NCBI RefSeq assembly: GCF_000429605.1
Contig: NZ_AUCE01000017.1
Coordinates: forward strand, 123,918-187,917
Length of the DNA stretch: 64,000 nucleotides
Direction of reading: 5' to 3'
DNA from: Azonexus hydrophilus DSM 23864
GTDB taxonomy: Bacteria > Pseudomonadota > Gammaproteobacteria > Burkholderiales > Rhodocyclaceae
In this document: positions 32,867 to 42,689 of the stretch, piece by piece
Layout: each line of letters begins with the position of its first letter
Position numbering within the stretch: the stretch's first letter is position 1
Notes under the pieces: model-generated
Told to the model about the DNA's origin: nothing
Databases searched by the model: none
The model's input: only the letters and a program-made list of their open reading frames with translations
Translations under genes and position numbers: made by a program

Positions 32867-33931
32867 GTGCCTGCGCCCACTCCCGCGACATCCTCGCCAT
32901 TGCGTCTTGCCATCAACGGCTACGGTCGCATCGGTCGCTGCTTCCTGCGCGCCCTGCACGAAGGCGATGCCCGCCGGCGTTTCGAGGTCGTTGCCATCAA
33001 CGAGCCGGCCAACCTCGACAGCATCGCCTACCTGACCCGCTACGATTCGACGCACGGGCGCTTCCCCGCCGAGATCGGCCTGGGCGAACGCAAGCTGTTC
33101 GTCGATGGACAAGCGATTGCCGTCAGTCATGCGCGCACGCCTGAGGAAGTCGACTGGTCCGAGCACGGTATCGACCTGCTGGTCGAATGTTCCGGCGCCT
33201 ATGGCCGGCGCGATGAATTGAACCGTTTTCTCAGCGCCGGCTGCCCGCGCCTGCTGCTGTCCCACCCTGGCCACAGCGCCGACGATGTCGACGCGACCAT
33301 CGTCGCCGGCATCAACCAGGACGAGCTGAACGGCAGCCAGCGCCTGGTCTCGGCAGCATCCTGCACGACCAACGCCATCGTGCCGGTACTCGACCTGCTC
33401 GACCGCGAAATCGGCATCGACCAGGCGCTGCTGACCACGCTGCATTCCGTCATGAACGACCAGCCGCTGATCGACGGTTATCACCACGACGACCTGCGCC
33501 GCACCCGTTCCGCCATGCAGTCGATCATCCCGGTGTCGACCGGGCTGGCGCGCGGCGTCGAACGCCTGCTGCCGCAACTGGCCGGCCGCGTACACGCCAA
33601 GGCGATCCGGGTGCCGACGCTGAATGTGTCGGCCATCGACCTGACCATCCACACTCGCCAGGCGGTTTCAGCCAAGACCATCAACCGTCTGCTCGCCGAC
33701 GCCGCCGCCGGACCGCTGTGCCGTCGTCTGGCCTGGTCGGATCAGGCGCACGCCTCAATCGATTTCAACCACGACCCGCATTCGGCCATCGTCGACGGCA
33801 GCCAGACCCGCACCGCCGGCAACCATCTGGTGAATCTCTTCGTCTGGTTCGACAACGAATGGGGATTCGCCAACCGCATGCTCGAAGTGGCCGACCACTG
33901 GTCACGCCACTGGACCGCTCACCAACAATAA
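32867..33931 (+). CDS. epd: erythrose-4-phosphate dehydrogenase (GAPDH-like)
   Basis: The frame begins at GTG 32867 and encodes 354 residues. It is a GAPDH homologue but matches Epd at diagnostic places: LLLSHPGHSADDVDATIVAGIN, the catalytic [61 protein letters not shown] and WFDNEWGFANRMLEV. Epd makes 4-phosphoerythronate for pyridoxal-5'-phosphate synthesis. It sits directly upstream of pgk, an epd-pgk order known from other proteobacteria. A non-phosphorylating GAPDH side activity is possible. Confidence 0.85.
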   Translation: MPAPTPATSSPLRLAINGYGRIGRCFLRALHEGDARRRFEVVAINEPANLDSIAYLTRYDSTHGRFPAEIGLGERKLFVDGQAIAVSHARTPEEVDWSEHGIDLLVECSGAYGRRDELNRFLSAGCPRLLLSHPGHSADDVDATIVAGINQDELNGSQRLVSAASCTTNAIVPVLDLLDREIGIDQALLTTLHSVMNDQPLIDGYHHDDLRRTRSAMQSIIPVSTGLARGVERLLPQLAGRVHAKAIRVPTLNVSAIDLTIHTRQAVSAKTINRLLADAAAGPLCRRLAWSDQAHASIDFNHDPHSAIVDGSQTRTAGNHLVNLFVWFDNEWGFANRMLEVADHWSRHWTAHQQ

Positions 33932-33949
33932 ACCCATCTGGAGAAGACC

Positions 33950-35134
33950 ATGAATGTCATCAAGCTGACCGACCTCGATGTTTCCGGCAAGCGCGTTTTC
34001 ATCCGCGCCGACCTCAACGTGCCGCAGGACGAAGCCGGCAACATCACCGAAGACACGCGCATCCGTGCCTCGTTGCCGTCGATCCGCTACTGCCTGGAAA
34101 AAGGCGCCGCCGTCATGGTCACCTCGCACCTGGGTCGCCCGACCGAAGGCGAACTGACGCCTGATGACAGTCTGATGCCGGTCGCCGTCCGCCTTGGACA
34201 GATGCTGCATCTGCCGGTGCGCCTGATCGCCGACTGGGTCGACGGTGGTTTCGAAGTCAAGCCGGGCGAAGTCGTGCTGCTCGAGAACTGCCGCGTCAAC
34301 AAGGGCGAGAAGAAGAACAACGACGAACTCGCCCAGAAGATGGCCAAGCTCTGCGACGTTTACGTCAACGACGCCTTCGGCACCGCCCACCGCGCGGAAG
34401 CAACGACGCACGGCATGGCGAAATACGCACCGATTGCCTGCGCCGGCGTACTGATGGGCGCCGAAATCGACGCCCTGAGCAAGGCCCTGCATGCGCCCAA
34501 GCGTCCGCTGGTAGCCATCGTCGGCGGCTCCAAGGTGTCGTCCAAGCTGACCATCCTCAAATCGCTGGCCGACAAGGTCGATCAACTGATCGTCGGCGGC
34601 GGCATCGCCAACACCTTCCTGCTCGCCTCCGGCAAGCGCATCGGCGAATCGCTGGCCGAGCCCGACCTGGTCAAGGAAGCGCACGCGATCATGGACATGA
34701 TGAAGGAACGCGGCGCCGAAGTGCCGCTGCCGACCGACGTCGTCGTCGCCGACGAAGTCTCGGCCCTGGCCCGCGCCAACAAGATTTCGATCGACGATGT
34801 CAGCGCCCATGACCGCATCCTCGACGTCGGCCCCAAGACTGCCGTCAAGCTGGCTGAAATCATCGCCAACGCCGGCACCATCGTCTGGAACGGCCCGGTC
34901 GGCGTCTTCGAGCTGCCGCAGTTCGCCGGCGGCACCAAGATGATGGCCTCCGCCATCGCCCACTCAGAGGCATTCTCGATCGCCGGCGGCGGCGACACGC
35001 TGGCCGCCATCGCCAAGTTCCACATCGCCGACGACGTCGGTTATATCTCGACCGGCGGCGGCGCCTTCCTTGAATTCCTCGAAGGCAAAAAGCTGCCGGC
35101 CATCGCCGTGCTCGAAGAACGCGCCGCCGGCTGA
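33950..35134 (+). CDS. pgk: phosphoglycerate kinase
   Basis: The 394-residue protein has the PGK signatures: [15 protein letters not shown] near the N-terminus, [46 protein letters not shown] at the domain hinge and [17 protein letters not shown] with the C-terminal [12 protein letters not shown]. It transfers phosphate between 1,3-bisphosphoglycerate and ADP. It is 18 bp after epd and 5 bp before the receiver/GGDEF-like gene, so all belong to one operon. No second pgk is in the window, so this copy probably also serves the Calvin cycle. Confidence 0.96.
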   Translation: MNVIKLTDLDVSGKRVFIRADLNVPQDEAGNITEDTRIRASLPSIRYCLEKGAAVMVTSHLGRPTEGELTPDDSLMPVAVRLGQMLHLPVRLIADWVDGGFEVKPGEVVLLENCRVNKGEKKNNDELAQKMAKLCDVYVNDAFGTAHRAEATTHGMAKYAPIACAGVLMGAEIDALSKALHAPKRPLVAIVGGSKVSSKLTILKSLADKVDQLIVGGGIANTFLLASGKRIGESLAEPDLVKEAHAIMDMMKERGAEVPLPTDVVVADEVSALARANKISIDDVSAHDRILDVGPKTAVKLAEIIANAGTIVWNGPVGVFELPQFAGGTKMMASAIAHSEAFSIAGGGDTLAAIAKFHIADDVGYISTGGGAFLEFLEGKKLPAIAVLEERAAG

Positions 35135-35139
35135 GCGCC

Positions 35140-36246
35140 ATGAGCGACAAGCGCCGCATCCTGATCGTCGATCCGTCACGGGTGGCCAGGACGGCGCTCG
35201 TCAAGCACCTGCGCGACGACTTCGACATCCGCGAGGAAAGCGACGGCGAATCGGCCTGGCAGACGCTGGTCCTCGACGCCTCGATCATCGCCGTCGTCTC
35301 GGCGATCAGCCTGGCCCGGACCAGCGGCTACGAGTTGCTGTCCCGGCTGCGCGAAAACCGCTTGCAGCGCCTCAGCGACATGCCGTTCTTCCTGCTCATT
35401 TCCAAGGATGAGACGGCCCCCAACCGCGACCAGGCCAAGGGGCGCGGGGTCAGCGACTTCATCGTGCGCGGCATGGCCGGCAGCGAAATCCGCCAGCGCA
35501 TCGGCCGCCTGGTCAACTGGGACATTTCGTCCAACCTCGGCCTCCCCGACAGCAGCCACAGCGATGCCGACGAACCCTTCCCTGGCCGCACGCCGATCTG
35601 CCGCAAATTGTGCGCCGACATTGCCGCGCACGCGCCGGAAGAAAACTTCTCTGCCTGCTGCGTTGCCTTCGGCATCGAAAACGAACAATGCCTGATCGAC
35701 CGCTTTGGCACGGAAACCATGGTCGACATCGGCACACGCATCGCCCGGGTGATCGGCGAAAAAATCGGTCGGCACGACATGATCGGCCACACCGGCGACT
35801 CCAACTACGTGATCGTTTCGCCGGGCACCAGCCAGGCCACCGCCATCGCCTTTGCCCAGCGCGTCTGTCGCGCCTTCAGCGAGCGCAAGATCACCATCGG
35901 CGACCAGCAGACGCGGATCAACCTGAGCGCCGGTATCGCCGCCTCGCCCGCCGACGGCGAACGATCCGCAGCCCAATTGATCGACCTGGCGCTGGAACGC
36001 CTCGACTTGGCCCGCAAGACACCGGGCAACCCCATCGTTGCCCGCGACCCGGAACCGGACGATCCCTTCGTGCGCATGCAGGCCCTGCTGCGCCAGGAAA
36101 ACATCGCCGAGCGCCTGGGCCAGGCCGGTCTTGAATTACTACCGATGATGCGCCTGTTCGAACAACAGTTCCGCCTCGGCCTGCCCCTGGCGGAGATGGA
36201 AGCCCATTTCCGGAAACACGCAGGCAACGAAACACCTTCAGAATAG
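35140..36246 (+). CDS. degenerate receiver plus degenerate GGDEF protein
   Basis: The 368-residue protein starts with a CheY-like fold (RRILIVDPSRVARTALVKHLRDDFDIREE). The phosphoacceptor position appears to be alanine: SAISLARTSGYELLSRLR aligns with the usual LDxxMPxxxGxELL. A GGDEF-like domain follows at about 150-300, but the signature is GHTGDSNYVIV, so cyclase activity is not expected. The C-terminus has LLPMMRLFEQQFRLGLPLAEMEAHFRK. It is wedged between pgk and pyk. A role as a c-di-GMP or protein-binding regulator is inference. Confidence 0.75.
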   Translation: MSDKRRILIVDPSRVARTALVKHLRDDFDIREESDGESAWQTLVLDASIIAVVSAISLARTSGYELLSRLRENRLQRLSDMPFFLLISKDETAPNRDQAKGRGVSDFIVRGMAGSEIRQRIGRLVNWDISSNLGLPDSSHSDADEPFPGRTPICRKLCADIAAHAPEENFSACCVAFGIENEQCLIDRFGTETMVDIGTRIARVIGEKIGRHDMIGHTGDSNYVIVSPGTSQATAIAFAQRVCRAFSERKITIGDQQTRINLSAGIAASPADGERSAAQLIDLALERLDLARKTPGNPIVARDPEPDDPFVRMQALLRQENIAERLGQAGLELLPMMRLFEQQFRLGLPLAEMEAHFRKHAGNETPSE

Positions 36247-36285
36247 CCGGGCCACCCGGCCAGACACCGACAAACGAGACAAACC

Positions 36286-37725
36286 ATGACCCGCCATACC
36301 AAGATCGTCGCCACCCTCGGCCCAGCCTCGTCCTCCCCGGAAGTCCTCGAACGCATGGTCGAGGCCGGGATCGACGTCGTCCGCATGAATTTCTCACACG
36401 GCACCGCCGCCGACCACAAGGCCCGCGCCGATGGCATACGCGCAGCCGCCGCCAAGCACGGCCGGATCGTCGGCATCCTCGGCGACCTGCAGGGCCCGAA
36501 AATCCGCGTCGGCAAGTTCGAGAACAACAAGATCACGCTCGCCCAAGGCGACGCCTTCATCCTCGATGCCGCCTGCAAGCTCGGCACTCAGGAACGCGTC
36601 GGCCTCGACTACAAGGATCTGCCCAAGGACGTGCGTCCCAACGATATCCTGCTGCTCGACGACGGCCGCCTCAAACTGACGGTCGACGCAGTGCGCGGCA
36701 CGGAAATCCATACCCGCGTACTGGTCGGCGGCGAACTGTCGAACAACAAGGGCATCAACCGCCAGGGCGGCGGCCTGACCGCACCGGCGCTGACCGCCAA
36801 GGACATGGAAGACATCCGCACCGCCGCCGAGATCGGCGTCGATTTCGTCGCTGTTTCTTTCCCCAAGAGCGCCGCCGACATGTACATGGCCCGCCAGCTG
36901 CTGCGCGCCGCTGGCAGCGATGCGGTGCTGATCGCCAAGATCGAACGCGTCGAAGCAGTCACCAACATGGCCGAAATCCTCGACGCCTCCGACGGCGTCA
37001 TGGTCGCCCGCGGCGACCTCGCGGTCGAAGTCGGCGACGCCGCCGTGCCGGCGCTGCAGAAGAAGATGATCCGCATGGCGCGCGACAAGAACAAGCTGAC
37101 CATCACCGCCACGCAGATGATGGAATCGATGATCCATTCGCCGGTGCCGACCCGCGCCGAAGTCTCCGACGTGGCCAACGCCGTGCTCGATGGCACCGAC
37201 GCCGTCATGCTGTCGGCAGAGACCGCCGCTGGCAAGTACCCGGTCGAAGTCGTCGAATCGATGGCCCGCATCTGCGTCGAGGCCGAGCGCTCGGCCGAAG
37301 TCACGCTCGACCGCGAATTCCTCGACCGCATTTTCACCCGCATCGATCAGTCGATTGCCATGGCCGCGATCTGGACCGCGCACCACCTCAAGGTCAAGGC
37401 CATCGCCGCCCTCACCCAGTCCGGCTCGACCGCGTTGTGGATGAGCCGCCTCAACTGCGGCGTGCCGATCTACGCGCTGACCCCGGACGCCGGCTCGCTG
37501 TCGCGCATGGCGCTGTACCGCGAAGTCCGCCCGCTGCTGATGACCCAGCAGCACACCGAACGCGAGCAGTTGCTGGCCGAAGCCGAAAGCCTGCTGATCG
37601 AACGCGGCGTGGTCGAGCTCGGCGATCTGATCGTGCTCACCATCGGCGAGCCGATCGGCAGCATCGGTGGCACCAATACGTTGAAGATCGTCCGCGTCGG
37701 CGACCACCTGAACACCCAGCCGTAA
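36286..37725 (+). CDS. pyk: pyruvate kinase
   Basis: The 479-residue protein has the pyruvate-kinase fold and motifs: RHTKIVATLGPASSSPEVLERMVEAGIDVVRMNFSHG, GDLQGPKIRVG, the catalytic region VLIAKIERVEAV with GVMVARGDLAVEVG, and ATQMMESMIHSPVPTRAEVSDVANAVLDGTDAVMLSAETA. The allosteric C-terminal domain follows. It makes ATP and pyruvate from phosphoenolpyruvate and ADP. It is 39 bp after the receiver-like gene and 46 bp before fba. Confidence 0.96.
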   Translation: MTRHTKIVATLGPASSSPEVLERMVEAGIDVVRMNFSHGTAADHKARADGIRAAAAKHGRIVGILGDLQGPKIRVGKFENNKITLAQGDAFILDAACKLGTQERVGLDYKDLPKDVRPNDILLLDDGRLKLTVDAVRGTEIHTRVLVGGELSNNKGINRQGGGLTAPALTAKDMEDIRTAAEIGVDFVAVSFPKSAADMYMARQLLRAAGSDAVLIAKIERVEAVTNMAEILDASDGVMVARGDLAVEVGDAAVPALQKKMIRMARDKNKLTITATQMMESMIHSPVPTRAEVSDVANAVLDGTDAVMLSAETAAGKYPVEVVESMARICVEAERSAEVTLDREFLDRIFTRIDQSIAMAAIWTAHHLKVKAIAALTQSGSTALWMSRLNCGVPIYALTPDAGSLSRMALYREVRPLLMTQQHTEREQLLAEAESLLIERGVVELGDLIVLTIGEPIGSIGGTNTLKIVRVGDHLNTQP

Positions 37726-37771
37726 TAAAATAGCGGGCTGATCCCGAAACTTACCGAACACAGGAGTTCCC

Positions 37772-38836
37772 ATGCCGCTCGTTTCCCTGCGCCAACTGCT
37801 CGACCACGCCGCCGAGCACGATTACGGCCTGCCCGCCTTCAACGTCAACAACATGGAACAGGTCTGGGCGATCATGGAAGCGGCCAGCCAGCTCGACGCC
37901 CCGGTGATCATGCAAGCCTCGGCCGGCGCCCGCAAATACGCCGGCGAACCCTTCCTGCGCCACCAGATCCTGGCCGCGCTCGAAGCCTACCCGCACATCC
38001 CGGTAGTCATGCACCAGGACCACGGTCAGAGCCCGGCCGTGTGCATGGCCGCAATCAAGTCCGGCTTCTCGTCGGTGATGATGGACGGCTCGCTGGAAGC
38101 CGACGGCAAGACCGTCGCCAGCTACGAATACAACGTCGACGTCACCCGCAAGGTCACCGAACTGGCGCACAGCATCGGCGTTTCGGTCGAAGGCGAACTC
38201 GGCGTGCTCGGTTCGCTCGAAACCATGAAGGGCGACAAGGAAGACGGCCACGGCGCCGACGGCGTGATGACCCGCGAACAACTGCTGACCGACGTCGAGC
38301 AGGCCGCCGACTTCGTCCGCCAGACCAACTGCGACGCGCTCGCCATTGCCATCGGCACCAGCCACGGCGCCTACAAGTTCACCAAGAAGCCGACCGGCGA
38401 CATCCTCGCCATCGACCGCATCGCCGAAATCCACGCGCGCATCCCGAACACCCACCTGGTCATGCACGGCTCCTCCAGCGTGCCGCAGGAACTGCTCGAA
38501 GAAATCCGCCAGTTCGGCGGCGACATGAAGGAAACCTACGGCGTGCCGGTCGAGGAAATCGTCAAGGGCATCAAGCACGGCGTGCGCAAGGTCAACATCG
38601 ACACCGACATCCGCCTGGCGATGACCGGCGCGGTCCGTCGCTACCTGTTCGAAAACCCGTCCAAGTTCGACCCGCGCGACTACCTCAAGCCGGCCCGCGA
38701 AGCCGCCAAGAAAATCTGCCTCGCCCGCTTCGAAGCCTTCGGCTGCGCCGGCCAGGCAAGCAAGATCAAGCCGCTGTCGCTGGACAAGATGGCCGAACGC
38801 TACGCCAAGGGCGAGCTGAACCAGATCGTCAAGTAA
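37772..38836 (+). CDS. fba: class II fructose-bisphosphate aldolase, copy 1
   Basis: The 354-residue protein begins [30 protein letters not shown] and shows the class II zinc/potassium-binding segments: [18 protein letters not shown] with the zinc-binding histidine, [26 protein letters not shown] and [16 protein letters not shown]. It condenses dihydroxyacetone phosphate and glyceraldehyde-3-phosphate. It is closely related to the second copy at 41643-42680, both of the Calvin-cycle subtype. It ends the central carbon block and is followed by a terminator. Confidence 0.96.
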   Translation: MPLVSLRQLLDHAAEHDYGLPAFNVNNMEQVWAIMEAASQLDAPVIMQASAGARKYAGEPFLRHQILAALEAYPHIPVVMHQDHGQSPAVCMAAIKSGFSSVMMDGSLEADGKTVASYEYNVDVTRKVTELAHSIGVSVEGELGVLGSLETMKGDKEDGHGADGVMTREQLLTDVEQAADFVRQTNCDALAIAIGTSHGAYKFTKKPTGDILAIDRIAEIHARIPNTHLVMHGSSSVPQELLEEIRQFGGDMKETYGVPVEEIVKGIKHGVRKVNIDTDIRLAMTGAVRRYLFENPSKFDPRDYLKPAREAAKKICLARFEAFGCAGQASKIKPLSLDKMAERYAKGELNQIVK

Positions 38837-38860
38837 GCCGGTTTTTCACGCTCGTCCGCC

Positions 38861-38890
38861 AACAGCCACCTTCGGGTGGCTGTTTTGTTT
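38861..38890 (+). terminator. Rho-independent terminator after fba
   Basis: AACAGCCACC-TTCG-GGTGGCTGTT followed by TTGTTT, 25 bp after the fba stop. Confidence 0.85.
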
Positions 38891-38919
38891 CGCACCATCG
38901 GTTAGCCAGCCACTTTAAA

Positions 38920-38978
38920 TTTATATTGAGATTTTTCAAATTATCTTTTTGTTGTAATTAGACAAATCTCAATATAAA
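38920..38978. repeat. perfect 15-bp inverted repeat before the AAA ATPase gene
   Basis: TTTATATTGAGATTT (38920-38934) and AAATCTCAATATAAA (38964-38978) are exact reverse complements, 29 bp apart, in an AT-rich island. The right arm ends 9 bp before the ATPase start. It could be an operator for a dimeric regulator or a long hairpin blocking translation. Confidence 0.75.
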
Positions 38979-38987
38979 CTGCGTCAC

Positions 38988-40175
38988 ATGGACCCGATTC
39001 GTAATCCATTCGCCCCCGGCGCAGGCACTCCACCTCCCGAACTGGCAGGTCGTGACGAACTGCGAGAGTCCTTGCGCATCGCGCTCGAACGCGCCAGGAT
39101 CGGTCGCCCTGCCAAGAGTGCCATGCTGGTGGGCCTGCGGGGCGTCGGCAAAACTGTGCTCTTGGACCGTATCAGGATGGATGCGGAGGCCGCTGGAATC
39201 CACACGGTCCGTGTCGAGGCACCTGAAGGCCGCTCGCTACCCGCGCTGATCGCACCACAGCTGCGTCAGGCCCTGCTGCGCCTGAGCCAGATTGCGGCCG
39301 CGAAAGACTACGCCGTGCGCGGATTGCGCGCGCTGGCAGGTTTTGCCCGCAAGCTCAAAGTCACCTTCGGTGATATCGAGGTCGGCATCGACTACGAGCC
39401 CGAACCGGGCCTGGCCGACAATGGCGATCTTGAACACGATCTGCAAGCGCTGTTCGAACAAGTCGGCTTGGCAGCAAAATCCGCCCACACTGCCCTAGCG
39501 ATCTTCATCGACGAACTGCAATACGTGGAGGAGGTACAGCTAGCTGCCCTCATCACGGCAATACATCGAACAGAACAACGCCAGTTGCCCGTCGTTCTGG
39601 TCGGCGCCGGTCTGCCCCAACTGCGCGGCCAGATGGGAAACGCCAAGTCGTACGCCGAACGCCTGTTTGATTTCCCCATGATCGGGCCGCTGCCCCCAGA
39701 CGCAGCCCGCCGCGCCATCGAGAAACCACTCGAGGACGAAGGAGTGGCGATCACGGAATCGGCACTGAGCCAGATTTTGCAGGTCACCCAAGGCTACGCG
39801 TACTTTCTGCAACAGTGGGGCAGCCACACCTGGCAGGCGGCGCAGGCATCGCCGATCGATAGCGACGCCGTCAGCGCAGCATCTGTCACCGCCGTAGCGG
39901 CGCTCGATGAGAGCTTCTTCCGCGTGCGCTTCGACCGCCTTACCCCGAAGGAGAAAAAGTATCTCCGAGCAATGGCAGAGCTGGGCGAGGGGCCCCACCG
40001 CTCAGGCGACATTGCCGGCTGCTTCGATGCGGCCGTCTCTTCATTGGCCCCGACGCGGAGCTCATTGATAACGAAAGGGATGATCTGGAGCCCCAACCAC
40101 GGTGACACCGCGTTCACCGTGCCCATGTTCGACGAGTTCATGAAACGGATCATGCCAAGCGACGACTGGCGCTGA
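38988..40175 (+). CDS. AAA-family ATPase, lone gene
   Basis: The 395-residue protein begins MDPIRNPFAPGAGTPPPELAGRDEL, a pattern typical of Orc/STAND-related ATP-binding proteins. Walker A is MLVGLRGVGKTVLL, Walker B is LAIFIDELQYVEE, and a sensor-like segment is LPVVLVGAGLPQLRGQ. A winged-helix-like C-terminal part follows (LTPKEKKYLRAMAELGEGPHRSGDIAGCFD). No partner gene is adjacent, and the AT-rich flank with a 15-bp inverted repeat differs from the neighbouring high-GC genes, suggesting acquisition by transfer. Function unknown; defence or regulatory roles are only guesses. Confidence 0.75.
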   Translation: MDPIRNPFAPGAGTPPPELAGRDELRESLRIALERARIGRPAKSAMLVGLRGVGKTVLLDRIRMDAEAAGIHTVRVEAPEGRSLPALIAPQLRQALLRLSQIAAAKDYAVRGLRALAGFARKLKVTFGDIEVGIDYEPEPGLADNGDLEHDLQALFEQVGLAAKSAHTALAIFIDELQYVEEVQLAALITAIHRTEQRQLPVVLVGAGLPQLRGQMGNAKSYAERLFDFPMIGPLPPDAARRAIEKPLEDEGVAITESALSQILQVTQGYAYFLQQWGSHTWQAAQASPIDSDAVSAASVTAVAALDESFFRVRFDRLTPKEKKYLRAMAELGEGPHRSGDIAGCFDAAVSSLAPTRSSLITKGMIWSPNHGDTAFTVPMFDEFMKRIMPSDDWR

Positions 40176-40197
40176 CACGTCCTGTTCTGGCATCCCC

Positions 40198-40860
40198 TTA
40201 GGCGCTGTGCGCCAGCCGTAGCGCCACGCCCAGGTCGGCGACCAGCGCGTCGCAATCGGCGGCCTTGACCGGCTCGCCCTCGTTGTAGCCGTAAGGCACG
40301 CAGTACACCGCGCTGCCGGCGTTGCGGGCGGTTTCGATGTCGTGTTTGGAGTCGCCGATGTGCAGGTTATCGGCAGGCGCGCAGCCGAGCGCGGCGCAGG
40401 CGTGCAGCAGCGGGGCCGGATGCGGTTTGCGGTGCGGGGTGGTGTCACCGGAGACGACGGCCTGGAAATAATGGGCGATGCCGGTGCGTTCGAGCAGCGG
40501 CTCGGTGAAGGCGGCCGGTTTGTTGGTCACCACGGCCAGCGGCAGGCCGGTCGCGTGCCAGGCGGCGAGGCCTTCGCGGACGCCGGGGAAGAATTCAGTG
40601 CGGTGACCGTTGACCGCCGCGTAGTGCCGCTGGAAGGCAGCGATGCCGCGCGCCATCAGTTCAGCGTCGGGGGCCGACTCGCGGGTCAGGCAGCGTTCGA
40701 CCAGCACGACCATGCCGCGGCCGACGAAATGACGGATTTCGGTTTCACTGCGCGGCGCCTGGTCGAGGTCGATCAGCATCAGGCGGCAGGCCTCGGCCAG
40801 GTCGCCGACGGTGTCGAGCAGGGTGCCGTCGAGGTCGAAGGTGATGGAACGGAATTTCAT
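40198..40860 (-). CDS. gph: phosphoglycolate phosphatase (HAD family)
   Basis: The 220-residue protein carries HAD motifs: [22 protein letters not shown] (motif I), [19 protein letters not shown] (motif II) and [15 protein letters not shown] with [16 protein letters not shown] (motifs III/IV). Gph removes 2-phosphoglycolate formed by RubisCO oxygenation, which fits its place at the end of the cbb cluster. Its ATG overlaps the rpe stop as ATGA, so the two are co-translated. Confidence 0.92.
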   Translation of the reverse strand: MKFRSITFDLDGTLLDTVGDLAEACRLMLIDLDQAPRSETEIRHFVGRGMVVLVERCLTRESAPDAELMARGIAAFQRHYAAVNGHRTEFFPGVREGLAAWHATGLPLAVVTNKPAAFTEPLLERTGIAHYFQAVVSGDTTPHRKPHPAPLLHACAALGCAPADNLHIGDSKHDIETARNAGSAVYCVPYGYNEGEPVKAADCDALVADLGVALRLAHSA

Positions 40861-41561
40861 GGGGACTCCTTGAGCGCCTGACGCAATGTCCGGATGATCG
40901 TATCGTAACGGTGCGGATCGCTGTCGCGGCCGGCGCCGAAAACCGCCGACCCGGCGACGAAGGCATCGACCCCGGCGGCGGCGATTTCGGCAATGTTGCC
41001 GGGATTGACCCCACCGTCGATTTCGAGGCGGATGCGCCGGCCCGTCGACTGCTGGTAGGCATCGATTTTCGCACGGGCGGCGCGCGCCTTGTTCAAGGTT
41101 TGGGCGATGAATTTCTGGCCGCCGAAACCGGGGTTCACACTCATCAGCAGGACCACGTCGAGTTTGTCCATGACGTGGTCCATCCAGTCCAGCGGCGTCG
41201 CCGGGTTGAAGACCAGGCCGGCCTGGCAGCCGCCGTCGCGAATCATCGCCAGGCTGCGGTCAACGTGTTCGGACGCTTCCGGGTGAAAGGTGATCAGATC
41301 GGCCCCGGCGCGGATGAAATCGGGAACGATGCGGTCGACCGGCTTGACCATCAGGTGCACGTCGATCGGCGCCGTCGTGCAGGGCCGGATCGCCTCGCAG
41401 ACCAGCGGGCCGATGGTCAGGTTGGGGACGTAATGGTTGTCCATCACGTCGAAATGGATCCAGTCGGCACCGGCGGCGATGACGTTGCTGACTTCCTCGC
41501 CCAGACGGGCGAAGTTGGCCGAAAGGATGCTCGGGGCAATGATGGCTTCCAGGGGATTCAT
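40857..41561 (-). CDS. rpe: ribulose-phosphate 3-epimerase
   Basis: The start [24 protein letters not shown] at 41561 gives 234 residues, the normal length. TIM-barrel metal-site motifs are visible: [52 protein letters not shown] and [14 protein letters not shown]. It interconverts ribulose-5- and xylulose-5-phosphate, needed to regenerate ribulose bisphosphate. It lies in the minus-strand cbb cluster. Confidence 0.95.
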   Translation of the reverse strand: MNPLEAIIAPSILSANFARLGEEVSNVIAAGADWIHFDVMDNHYVPNLTIGPLVCEAIRPCTTAPIDVHLMVKPVDRIVPDFIRAGADLITFHPEASEHVDRSLAMIRDGGCQAGLVFNPATPLDWMDHVMDKLDVVLLMSVNPGFGGQKFIAQTLNKARAARAKIDAYQQSTGRRIRLEIDGGVNPGNIAEIAAAGVDAFVAGSAVFGAGRDSDPHRYDTIIRTLRQALKESP

Positions 41562-41642
41562 GGGCTCTTCCTCAGCAAAAAAATGGCCCCGGCTGGCGGG
41601 GCCCAAAACGACCAAGGGTCGCGCAGAGAACTTCGGTAGGGA

Positions 41643-42680
41643 TCAGCGGTAGCGGGCGACCATGCGATCCAGCGGGATCGGTTTGATGGCAGACGCCCGC
41701 CCGGCCGAGCCGAAGGCTTCGAAACGCAGCCGGCAGATGCCACGGGCGGCGGTCACGGCGGCCTTGAGGAAGGCGCGCGGATCGAACTCGTCGGGCTTGT
41801 CGGCCATCGCTTTACGCATGGCGCCGGTCATCGCCAGGCGAATGTCGGTGTCGATGTTGACCTTGCGCACACCGTGGCGGATGCCTTCGACGATTTCTTC
41901 CAGCGGCACGCCGTAGGTTTCCTTGATCGTGCCGCCGTACTGGCGGATGGTCGCCAGCCATTCCTGCGGCACCGACGAGGAACCGTGCATGACCAGATGG
42001 GTATCGGGAATGCGCGCGTGGATCGCCTTGATCCGTTCGATGGCCAGGATTTCGCCAGTCGGCGGGCGGGTGAATTTATAGGCGCCGTGGCTGGTGCCGA
42101 TGGCAATGGCCAGCGCATCGACGCCGGTTTTGGCGACAAAATCGGCGGCTTCGTCGGGGTCGGTCAGCAGTTGCGCGTGGTCGAGCTTGCCGGCGGCACC
42201 GATACCGTCTTCCTCGCCGGCCTCGCCGGTTTCCAGCGAGCCGAGGCAGCCGAGTTCGCCCTCGACCGACACGCCGATGGCGTGCGCCATGTCCACCACC
42301 TTGCAGGTGGTGTCGACGTTGTAGGCGTAGCTGGTCGGCGTCTTGCCGTCTTCGCCGAGCGAGCCGTCCATCATCACGCTGGAGAAGCCGCTACGCATCG
42401 ACTGCAGGCAGACCGCCGGCGATGTGCCGTGGTCCTGGTGCAGGCAGACCGGGATGTCCGGGTATTGCTCGATGGCGGCTTCGACCAGCTTGCGCAGGAA
42501 GGGCTCGCCGGCGTACTTGCGGGCGCCGGCCGAGGCCTGCAGGATGACCGGGCTGTCGCAGTCCGCCGCCGCCTGCATGATGGCGTGGATCTGCTCCATG
42601 TTATTGACGTTGAAGGCGGGCAGGCCGTAGGCGTGCTCGGCGGCGTGGTCGAGCAACTGGCGCAGGGAAATCAGGGCCAT
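41643..42680 (-). CDS. cbbA: class II fructose-bisphosphate aldolase, copy 2 (Calvin cycle)
   Basis: The 345-residue protein begins [31 protein letters not shown] and repeats the landmarks of copy 1: [48 protein letters not shown] and [17 protein letters not shown]. Differences are scattered through the chain, so this is an old duplication rather than a recent copy. Placed between gap and rpe of the cbb cluster, it presumably works on fructose- and sedoheptulose-bisphosphate during CO2 fixation. Confidence 0.95.
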   Translation of the reverse strand: MALISLRQLLDHAAEHAYGLPAFNVNNMEQIHAIMQAAADCDSPVILQASAGARKYAGEPFLRKLVEAAIEQYPDIPVCLHQDHGTSPAVCLQSMRSGFSSVMMDGSLGEDGKTPTSYAYNVDTTCKVVDMAHAIGVSVEGELGCLGSLETGEAGEEDGIGAAGKLDHAQLLTDPDEAADFVAKTGVDALAIAIGTSHGAYKFTRPPTGEILAIERIKAIHARIPDTHLVMHGSSSVPQEWLATIRQYGGTIKETYGVPLEEIVEGIRHGVRKVNIDTDIRLAMTGAMRKAMADKPDEFDPRAFLKAAVTAARGICRLRFEAFGSAGRASAIKPIPLDRMVARYR

Positions 42681-42689
42681 GGGGGTTCC

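Noticed and set aside
38861..38890. attC-like palindrome after fba
   Set aside because: A simple terminator stem with a TTCG tetraloop and T-run; no core sites.
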